From: Nitrososphaerales archaeon TH5893
GTDB lineage: Archaea > Thermoproteota > Nitrososphaeria > Nitrososphaerales > Nitrososphaeraceae
NCBI GenBank assembly: GCA_014523685.1
Contig: JAATVT010000158.1
Location: 1-6,064 of the forward strand
DNA length: 6,064 nucleotides
Reading direction: 5' to 3'
Shown here: positions 1 to 4,763 of the stretch, piece after piece
Position numbering within the stretch: the stretch's first letter is position 1
How the letters are laid out: the number at the start of each line of letters is the position of its first letter
Program-made: the position numbers and the translations under genes
The notes under the pieces: generated by a model
Told to the model about the DNA's origin: nothing
Database searches by the model: none
The model's input: the letters and a program-made list of their open reading frames with translations, nothing else

Positions 1-510
1 AAGTCAATAGGAACGATGCGATTTTGCTATGGAAATTTTGGGATGTTGGTACGAGCCTATTCATACATTAAATCATGGGGTAACAATATAAGAAATGTGT
101 CTAAAAATGCGATCCTAAATGCCAACTATCTTCTAAGCTTGTTAAAAAATGACTTTGAGGTTCCATATGATCGTAGTTGTGCACACGAATTTGTATTATC
201 ATCCAAGCGATTCGGAGATAAAAGCGCGATGTATATATCGAAGCGACTTATGGATTATGGTTTTCACCCCCCTACGATTTACTTTCCCCTAATAGTCAGA
301 GAGGCACTAATGATAGAACCCACAGAGACGGAGAGCAAAGAAACATTAGTTAAGTTTGCATCAGCTTTGAAATGTATAGCCCAAGAATTTAAAGAAAAAC
401 CAGATTATGTTAAAGGATCTCCTTATACCAGACATATAGGAAGACTGGACGAAGTGGCCGCTGCAAGAAAACCGAATTTAAGATGGACTCCCCCTATACA
501 CCCCGATTGA
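1..510 (+). CDS. gcvPB: Glycine dehydrogenase (decarboxylating) subunit 2, C-terminal part (left-edge partial)
   Basis: This is the C-terminal third (169 visible residues) of the PLP-dependent P-protein of the glycine cleavage system. The P-protein decarboxylates glycine and transfers the aminomethyl group to the lipoyl arm of GcvH in the cytoplasm. The reading frame is open from base 1, so the ATG at 16 is internal and the true start lies outside the window. Family-typical segments are CYGNFGMLVRAYSYI near the left edge, then DRSCAHEFVLS, KRLMDYGFHPPTIYFPLIV and EALMIEPTETESKETL, with a C-terminus RLDEVAAARKPNLRW. The PLP-binding lysine is upstream and not visible. Ending at this point fits the two-subunit (GcvPA/GcvPB) form used by archaea and many bacteria; the long single-chain form has a similar C-terminal region, but subunit 2 is the likelier reading here. 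The next gene, lplB, starts 37 bases after the stop, and the lipoate-linked neighbours support the glycine cleavage role. Confidence 0.95.
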   Translation, partial: KSIGTMRFCYGNFGMLVRAYSYIKSWGNNIRNVSKNAILNANYLLSLLKNDFEVPYDRSCAHEFVLSSKRFGDKSAMYISKRLMDYGFHPPTIYFPLIVREALMIEPTETESKETLVKFASALKCIAQEFKEKPDYVKGSPYTRHIGRLDEVAAARKPNLRWTPPIHPD

Positions 511-513
511 GTT

Positions 514-523
514 AGTATACATC
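514..523 (+). promoter_or_regulatory. Possible TATA-like box ahead of lplB
   Basis: The short gap between gcvPB and lplB contains AGTATACATC. Its centre is about 30 bases before the lplB ATG, which would give a leaderless or nearly leaderless transcript by archaeal spacing rules (start about 25 bases past the TATA centre). The match is by eye and no clear BRE is seen, so simple read-through from gcvPB is equally possible. Confidence 0.25.
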
Positions 524-547
524 GGTTGCATTTAACTAATTAAATTC

Positions 548-853
548 ATGGAGAGGAATAGACTGTTAAGGACAGCACACAACCTGTATAAATCAAAGAA
601 ACTAATTAAAATACTTCTAGAATATGAGGAAGACAATGAGAATAACAAGATTATAAATTCCGTAAGGATAACTGGAGACTTTTTTCTTTATCCTGAAGAA
701 AGATTGGACGACCTTGAAATGCAGTTAAAAGGTACTCGACTGGCAAAATATGAGCTAAAAAGAAAGATAGACAAATGCCTTAATTCTTCTGAAGCATTCG
801 GATTTGATTCCGAATCTCTGTCAGATGCAATACTGGGCTGCCTAACTAGATGA
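548..853 (+). CDS. lplB: Lipoate-protein ligase accessory (C-terminal) domain protein LplB
   Basis: This 101-residue protein matches the small accessory domain that in E. coli is the C-terminal part of LplA and in Thermoplasma acidophilum is a separate subunit, LplB. In that archaeon it is needed with LplA for lipoate activation. Visible signatures are an N-terminal beta-rich stretch HNLYKSKKLIKILLEYE (residues 11-27) and the core SVRITGDFFLYPEE (residues 38-51). A helical LDDLEMQLKGT segment follows, and the C-terminal part SLSDAILGCL resembles the end of the family. ATG 548 is the only ATG after an in-frame stop at 533-535. No strong Shine-Dalgarno motif is seen, so a leaderless or coupled start is likely. 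The gene lies directly upstream of lplA, in the same order as the known split ligase. Function is from family knowledge; the motif match is clear. Confidence 0.85.
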   Translation: MERNRLLRTAHNLYKSKKLIKILLEYEEDNENNKIINSVRITGDFFLYPEERLDDLEMQLKGTRLAKYELKRKIDKCLNSSEAFGFDSESLSDAILGCLTR

Positions 854-1007
854 CCAACCAACAAATTACGCAAAAAATAGAAGCACTGACATAAATGAAT
901 CAAATATAGAATCATCCAAAAAAATTACAACCAAGAAAATGGCAGAAAGAACCAGTGTAGAAGAGGAGTCAGGATAAAATTGGATAGGAAATGGAACCAA
1001 AAGAAAA

Positions 1008-1745
1008 TTGATTCCCAAATTTAACAAAATCAGACTCTTGGAGACTGGACACAAATCTGCATTCTACAATATGGCACTCGACCAGGCATTGATGTCTAAT
1101 GTAAAGGACTCTATACCTGTCCTGAGACTTTATGGTTGGAAGCCGGCTGCAGTCTCAATAGGGTACTTTCAGAGTTTGGAGGAAGAAGTAAATGTAGGAA
1201 ATTGCAATAATCTAGGAATTGACATAGTCAGAAGAATGACAGGAGGTGGAGCAGTGCTACATGAACACGAGCTTACCTATTCTTTCATTACAAAAAAATA
1301 TCCTACAAATATCATGGAATCATACGAACTGATATGTGAGCCAGTCATCATGTGCCTAAAGGATCTTGGATTTGATGCCAAATTCTCTCCACTAAATGAC
1401 ATAATTGTAGACAACAAGAAAGTATCTGGTACTGCTCAAACTAGGAAACAAGACATACTGCTTCAGCATGGAACCATACTTTTGGACGTAGACGTAAACA
1501 AGATGTTTTCTGTGCTTAAAGTACCTTCTGAAAAAATGAAAGATAAAATCATACAAGATGTTAAGGCAAGAGTTGGGGGGTTGAATAAGACCTTTGATGA
1601 GGTGGCAATCGGGCTTCAGAAATCCTTCAGTCAGAAATTCGGAATAGGAATTTTCAAGGACAACGTTAAGACTGACGAAGAAATAGAGGCGAAAATAGTG
1701 CAGAAGCACAAATACTGTTCCTATGAATGGAATTACAAGAGATGA
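1008..1745 (+). CDS. lplA: Lipoate-protein ligase A, catalytic subunit
   Basis: The 245-residue protein belongs to the biotin/lipoate ligase (BPL/LplA) fold. It should adenylate lipoate and transfer it to a lysine of a lipoyl domain, here most likely GcvH. Landmarks are FYNMALDQAL (residues 19-28), LRLYGWKPAAVSIGYFQ (from about 39), the lipoyl-AMP loop RRMTGGGAVLH (75-85), the NDIIVDNKKVSGTAQ segment whose K138 corresponds to the essential lysine (E. coli K133), and HGTILL (154-159). It ends at the catalytic domain, so the missing C-terminal domain is supplied by the preceding lplB. The start is uncertain: TTG 1008 gives the expected N-terminus ending in RLLETG, and the in-frame stop upstream is at 975-977. 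The first in-frame ATG, at 1071, would cut into the conserved NMALDQAL motif. An ATG at 991 is out of frame by one base. No good ribosome-binding site is visible. Confidence 0.93.
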   Translation: MIPKFNKIRLLETGHKSAFYNMALDQALMSNVKDSIPVLRLYGWKPAAVSIGYFQSLEEEVNVGNCNNLGIDIVRRMTGGGAVLHEHELTYSFITKKYPTNIMESYELICEPVIMCLKDLGFDAKFSPLNDIIVDNKKVSGTAQTRKQDILLQHGTILLDVDVNKMFSVLKVPSEKMKDKIIQDVKARVGGLNKTFDEVAIGLQKSFSQKFGIGIFKDNVKTDEEIEAKIVQKHKYCSYEWNYKR

Positions 1746-1761
1746 AGTTCAGCAGTTTGCA

Positions 1762-1777
1762 CTACCCTCTTGGGTAG
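1762..1777 (+). other. Small perfect hairpin between lplA and the E3 gene
   Basis: CTACCC and GGGTAG form a perfect six-base inverted repeat around a four-base TCTT loop, 16 bases after the lplA stop. It is not followed by a T-run, so it is not a classical intrinsic terminator, and archaeal termination does not normally need hairpins. It could be an mRNA 3'-end stabiliser or processing site, a protein-binding site, or chance. Confidence 0.4.
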
Positions 1778-1781
1778 AAGG

Positions 1782-1793
1782 TTAAAGACTTAT
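1782..1793 (+). promoter_or_regulatory. Possible TATA-like box ahead of the E3 gene
   Basis: TTAAAGACTTATT just after the hairpin is the most TATA-like stretch in the 83-base gap before ATG 1829. By usual archaeal spacing a transcript would start near 1812-1818, leaving a short leader of 11-17 bases. The E3 gene may therefore be transcribed separately as well as with lplA. The match is weak and by eye. Confidence 0.25.
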
Positions 1794-1828
1794 TGCGTGG
1801 CTCAGACTGACTCACTGCAGATAGCCAT

Positions 1829-3163
1829 ATGTATGATGTTGCAATAATCGGTGGAGGCCCTGGCGGATATACCTGTGCCATAAGAGCAGCCCAGCTAGGG
1901 GCGAAAGTCTGCCTCATAGAGAAGAACGGACTAGGTGGGACGTGCACTCAGCGAGGATGTATTCCAACAAAGTATCTCCATTCGATGGGGGATATAATAA
2001 GAAGGGGAAAATCGGCAAAGAAAAATGGAATTAATATCACCATTGAGCTAAACTATCAACTACTGAGATCCAGAATGTTTGCCACGGTTTCACGGCTTGC
2101 TTTGGGAATAAAGCATCTCTTGGAAACAAACGAGGTCGATTTAATTGAAGGAGAGGCGAGTATTAAGTCAGCGAATAAAATTGTTGTCGATAATGGATCA
2201 GTAATTGAGACAAGAAACCTAGTTATTGCAACAGGTAGTCTTCCTACTTGTTTGCCCGGATACCAGTTTGGCAAGAATATACTCTCAACAACGTCCGTCC
2301 TCGAGTTAGATCACCTCCCTGAATCTATTACCATAATTGGAGGAGGATATAGCGGATGTGAATACGCTTCTATTCTTAACGCTTTCGGATGCAAAGTTTG
2401 TTTGATAGAGGCACAGGATCATCTGCTACCTGTGCAAATAAGAGAAATTGGAAACCTGCTCGAAAAGTATATGGTACTAGACGGCATAACTGTAATGACA
2501 AGGTCAACCGTAGACAAGATTATCGGTTCAATCGTCTTCATTAATCAGGAAGAAGTCAGATCAGAAAAAATACTCCTCTGTATAGGCAGAAAACCGAACC
2601 TTAGAAATGACGAGTTTGATAAGATTGGTCTTAGTTATAATGCAGAAGGAATAAATGTAGATAATAACTCGCGAACGAATATTCCCCATGTATATGCAAT
2701 AGGGGATGTAACAAGTATGTGCGAGCTTGCACATGTAGCCTCAAAGCAAGGTGAAGTCGCTGCAGAAGATATTATGGACATATCAAGTAACGGAATAGAT
2801 TATAGAACTGTGCCCGTCAGTGTATTTACTTATCCAGAGCTGGCATTCGTTGGGGATTTGAAGGGCAATTCTGGACATTTTCCTCTAGTAGCAAGTGCTA
2901 AGGCAAATTGCTTGGGAGATACGAGAGGGATCATCAAGGTCTTTGAAAGAGGTGGAAAGATAGTTGGAACATATGTTGTGGGAACACATGCAGGTGAGAT
3001 AATTGGGGAGGCATCACTGGCAATCAAATTGAAATTGCGTCCCAAGGATATTTATGATACAATCCATCCCCACCCGACCCTGCCAGAATCATTCGTAGAG
3101 GCTGTAAGGGATAGTTATCATAAAGCAATCCTTCTTCCAGCGGAAAGAAAGGAAGCAAAATGA
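1829..3163 (+). CDS. lpdA: Dihydrolipoamide dehydrogenase (E3 / glycine-cleavage L-protein)
   Basis: This 444-residue flavoprotein disulfide reductase should reoxidise dihydrolipoyl groups (for example on GcvH) using FAD and NAD+. In order it shows the FAD Rossmann motif VAIIGGGPGGY (residues 4-14), the redox-active disulfide GGTCTQRGCIPTK with C39 and C44, a VIATGS motif, a second Rossmann fold IIGGGYSGCEYA (169-180) for NAD(H), and the FAD-contacting HVYAIGDVT followed by LAHVASKQGE. The C-terminal dimer-interface motif HPHPTLPE carries the catalytic pair H415 and E420. The Cys pair spacing and this His/Glu dyad favour lipoamide dehydrogenase over mercuric or glutathione reductase. It is shorter than the usual 460-475 residues, with a trimmed loop after VFTYPELAFVG. 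ATG 1829 is the first start after an in-frame stop at 1808-1810. The stop overlaps an ATG (ATGA, 3160-3163) of a small downstream ORF. Confidence 0.95.
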   Translation: MYDVAIIGGGPGGYTCAIRAAQLGAKVCLIEKNGLGGTCTQRGCIPTKYLHSMGDIIRRGKSAKKNGINITIELNYQLLRSRMFATVSRLALGIKHLLETNEVDLIEGEASIKSANKIVVDNGSVIETRNLVIATGSLPTCLPGYQFGKNILSTTSVLELDHLPESITIIGGGYSGCEYASILNAFGCKVCLIEAQDHLLPVQIREIGNLLEKYMVLDGITVMTRSTVDKIIGSIVFINQEEVRSEKILLCIGRKPNLRNDEFDKIGLSYNAEGINVDNNSRTNIPHVYAIGDVTSMCELAHVASKQGEVAAEDIMDISSNGIDYRTVPVSVFTYPELAFVGDLKGNSGHFPLVASAKANCLGDTRGIIKVFERGGKIVGTYVVGTHAGEIIGEASLAIKLKLRPKDIYDTIHPHPTLPESFVEAVRDSYHKAILLPAERKEAK

Positions 3164-3264
3164 ATAGGGAGGAAGAAGACGTAAAACTTCGCGGTGCAGG
3201 TCACACTGCTATGGAGGAATTTCAAAAATGCGGAATTGGTTGGCCGTTTGCGATATTTTCATAA
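3160..3264 (+). CDS. Possible 34-residue protein overlapping the E3 stop codon
   Basis: An ORF of 34 codons starts at an ATG that shares four bases (ATGA) with the lpdA stop, the classic layout for translational coupling. A purine-rich AAGGAAG at 3149-3155 lies at suitable spacing upstream. The peptide has a charged N-terminus (MNREEEDVKLRG) and a hydrophobic end (GIGWPFAIFS). I do not recognise it. It may be a genuine small protein, the remnant of a longer gene, or chance. Only comparison with homologous loci would decide. Confidence 0.3.
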   Translation: MNREEEDVKLRGAGHTAMEEFQKCGIGWPFAIFS

Positions 3265-3328
3265 ATCTAGGCCTGCAATATCACAGAAGGGATGACTATG
3301 ATTAGCCTAAATGACTTTGGATAGTTTC

Positions 3329-3350
3329 AATAATAACCACAAACAAACAG
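3329..3350 (-). terminator. Possible T-rich termination region of the ribosomal pair
   Basis: Read on the minus strand, about 40 bases past the rpl19e stop, the sequence is a TG/T-rich run containing TGTTTGTTTG and then TTATTATT. Archaeal RNA polymerase commonly terminates at U-rich stretches without a hairpin. The T-tracts here are short and interrupted, so the call is weak. It lies between the convergent lpdA and rpl19e genes, where termination from both sides is expected. Confidence 0.25.
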
Positions 3351-3387
3351 TGTGATGCATCCAAGTCGGACATAGGTGTTTTATATT

Positions 3388-3834
3388 CTACTTAGCTTTG
3401 GTCTGCTTTACTATATCACGCAAGTGTGAAACTGATCTTACCTGGCCACCATCAACTTTCTTATATATCAACCAATACGTCTGTCTATTTATTTCATTTC
3501 TGTCCTTCATCACCTTCAAATGATATCTCATTGATCTTATTTTCGTAACATAAGCTGATTTCTTGCCCGTTCTTGCAGTCTTTTTTCCTTTCTTTGAACC
3601 AGGGCCTAATCCACTTTTCTTGCGTATTGCTTGCTTTGTTTTGGCACGGCCTCTTGACGTTCCTTTCACTTTGGTTGTCCAAATTGTCCCTCGTTTTACC
3701 AGCGAACGCAAGTCCTCCCGTGTAATAGAATCTGCAATATCATCAAGTTTGTCCGGTTCAAACCTGACCCTGTTAGCGCCGATGCCTAATATTCTAGCAA
3801 CAAGCTCTCGTTTCTTTTTTAGATTGACCGGCAT
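3388..3834 (-). CDS. rpl19e: 50S ribosomal protein L19e
   Basis: The 148-residue product is the archaeal/eukaryal large-subunit protein eL19. Family features run in order. The N-terminal helical region is LVARILGIGANRVRFEP (residues 11-27), followed by LDDIADSITREDLRSLVKRG (30-49). A very basic linker SRGRAKTKQ...GPGSKKGKKTARTGKK (60-92) threads through rRNA. The C-terminal helical domain begins at IRSMRYHLK and includes RQTYWLIYKK and RSVSHLRDI. Length is normal for archaeal L19e. Its ATG (3834-3832) shares one base with the TAA stop of rpl32e (TAATG), so translation is probably coupled and the two are cotranscribed. In many archaea L32e-L19e sit inside the spc-type operon before L18 and S5; here the operon ends after L19e, and the next gene is convergent lpdA. 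Confidence 0.97.
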   Translation of the reverse strand: MPVNLKKKRELVARILGIGANRVRFEPDKLDDIADSITREDLRSLVKRGTIWTTKVKGTSRGRAKTKQAIRKKSGLGPGSKKGKKTARTGKKSAYVTKIRSMRYHLKVMKDRNEINRQTYWLIYKKVDGGQVRSVSHLRDIVKQTKAK

Positions 3835-4487
3835 TAAGATTTAATTACTCCAGATTTATCCCCGTTTTTATCCTCACTTGGTTCTGCTTTTACTTTTTTT
3901 TCTTGTGTGTTATCTTCCTCACCATTATTCTGCTCTTTCTGGTCGTCCAGTTGAGTTACCTTTTCCCCTGCATCTTCAACTGCTTTGAACTCGTTCTCAT
4001 TTCCTCTCGATTCTTCTGAGGCCTCTTGTTTTGAAGTATCTACAACCTCTTCCCGCTTCTTCCGAGGCGAGGTTTTCTTAGTTTCAGGTGTATCTTCTGC
4101 CTTCTGTTCTTTGCCAGGATTCAGCACCTTGACACCTTTGGCACGTGCTTCTGCAAGGATTAGGAGTCTTTTCCTTTGTCCCACGACATGAGCTATCCTT
4201 GCAGCATCCTTTGAAGGAACTAGCCTGGTTAAATCATTCACATTGAAAACTAAATTATCTGTATATCCAGAAGGATGGAGACCTCTTGCCTTCCTGGGGC
4301 CCCTATACCCCACCTTGACGAGCCTTGGTGATCCGGATAGTTGCCGTCGCATCTTGTTATCCTTACCCTTGGGTTTTCTCCAGGATTCAGCTAGTCTATC
4401 GTATCTCCAGCTTTCCTGTCTGACAAACTTAGGTCTTCTGTCAGAGATCTTTTTTCTAGCCTGGAGCAATTCTTTGTTAATTACCAT
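3834..4487 (-). CDS. rpl32e: 50S ribosomal protein L32e with long charged C-terminal extension
   Basis: Residues about 1-124 are archaeal/eukaryal eL32: RRPKFVRQESWRYDRL (17-32), SWRKPKGKDNKMRR (35-48), VGYRGPRKARGLHPSGY (59-75), VFNVNDL (80-86) and ARIAHVVGQRKRLLIL (96-111), then VKVLNP. After this the protein continues for some 93 residues (125-217) of Lys/Glu/Asp/Ser/Asn/Gln-rich, probably disordered sequence with about 26 acidic and 19 basic residues by hand count. I chose ATG 4487, giving MVINKELLQARKK and 217 residues. An in-frame GTG at 4505 would add six residues (MLFVLW), but a good TATA box at 4522-4529 predicts transcription starting near 4500, downstream of that GTG. The ATG product also begins like other archaeal L32e proteins. 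Its stop overlaps the rpl19e start by one base. Confidence 0.95.
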   Translation of the reverse strand: MVINKELLQARKKISDRRPKFVRQESWRYDRLAESWRKPKGKDNKMRRQLSGSPRLVKVGYRGPRKARGLHPSGYTDNLVFNVNDLTRLVPSKDAARIAHVVGQRKRLLILAEARAKGVKVLNPGKEQKAEDTPETKKTSPRKKREEVVDTSKQEASEESRGNENEFKAVEDAGEKVTQLDDQKEQNNGEEDNTQEKKVKAEPSEDKNGDKSGVIKS

Positions 4488-4521
4488 CCACAGTACAAAT
4501 AACACGAAAAGAGCTTAAATC

Positions 4522-4529
4522 AATAAATA
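4522..4529 (-). promoter_or_regulatory. TATA box of the rpl32e-rpl19e operon
   Basis: On the minus strand the octamer TATTTATT, preceded by purine-rich AGAAAGG that could serve as the BRE, has its centre about 38 bases before ATG 4487. By archaeal spacing RNA would start near 4500, giving a leader of roughly 13 bases. This is the best TATA-like match in the divergent gap and helps fix the rpl32e start. Confidence 0.55.
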
Positions 4530-4655
4530 CCTTTCTGGTTTTGCCCCACAACAGTGGACTACACTAACCGCGCATGTGACCATTGTTTCGACTTTAATTT
4601 CATGCAAATGATATGGGCAACCCGAGAATTGATTATCTTTTACACTCAGTATGAA

Positions 4656-4716
4656 GTCCCATTTTCAACCTAATTGCCCGAGACATTAGCCCCTTATCGA
4701 TTGGGAAAATTGGGAC
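4656..4716. repeat. Inverted repeat with inner tandem motif upstream of sod
   Basis: GTCCCATTTTC (4656-4666) is an almost exact reverse complement of GAAAATTGGGAC (4705-4716), differing by one extra base, with 38 bases between the arms. The right arm also contains two head-to-tail copies of ATTGGGA (4700-4706 and 4709-4715). The element ends directly before the weak TATA-like stretch of sod. Its position suggests an operator or RNA stem for sod, but no regulator motif is recognised. Confidence 0.4.
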
Positions 4717-4717
4717 T

Positions 4718-4726
4718 CTTATTTTC
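4718..4726 (+). promoter_or_regulatory. Possible TATA-like box of sod
   Basis: CTTATTTTC lies about 42 bases before ATG 4764. Transcription would start near 4747, leaving a leader of about 17 bases that contains the GAAAGG ribosome-binding candidate at 4748-4753. The box is a poor consensus match, and a minor alternative elsewhere in the gap cannot be excluded. Confidence 0.35.
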
Positions 4727-4763
4727 GACACCAAACTCATTATTACAGAAAGGTTAATAGTTT

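Noticed and set aside
688..1054. Two minus-strand ORFs (75 and 62 codons) across the lplB end and the lplB-lplA spacer
   Set aside because: They are antisense to lplB, the A-rich spacer and the lplA start; the hydrophobic, Leu/Phe-rich translation is what the complement of purine-rich DNA gives, and no motif or start signal supports them.
1392..1709. 105-codon minus-strand ORF inside lplA
   Set aside because: It is fully antisense to a clearly identified gene and shows no domain pattern.
3268..3306. TAGGC / GCCTA inverted repeat as a terminator of lpdA
   Set aside because: Only five pairs with a loop of about 28 bases and no following T-run; indistinguishable from chance.
3563..3844. Plus-strand ORFs of 93, 68 and 91 codons opposite rpl19e and rpl32e (3563-3844, 3985-4191, 4243-4518)
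   Set aside because: They are complements of strongly coding Lys/Arg-rich ribosomal genes, which yields long Ser/Leu/Phe-rich shadows.
4488..4505. GTG at 4505 as the start of rpl32e, adding MLFVLW
   Set aside because: The hydrophobic six-residue extension is atypical for L32e, and the TATA box at 4522-4529 predicts RNA starting downstream of this GTG; ATG 4487 fits better.
4546..4557. CCAC-AACA-GTGG mini-hairpin upstream of rpl32e
   Set aside because: A four-base stem is expected by chance in a window of this size.
4560..4763. Search for a tRNA, small RNA or riboswitch in the rpl32e-sod gap
   Set aside because: No cloverleaf, no TTC-type arm and no known riboswitch core was found; only the repeats and promoter-like stretches reported above.
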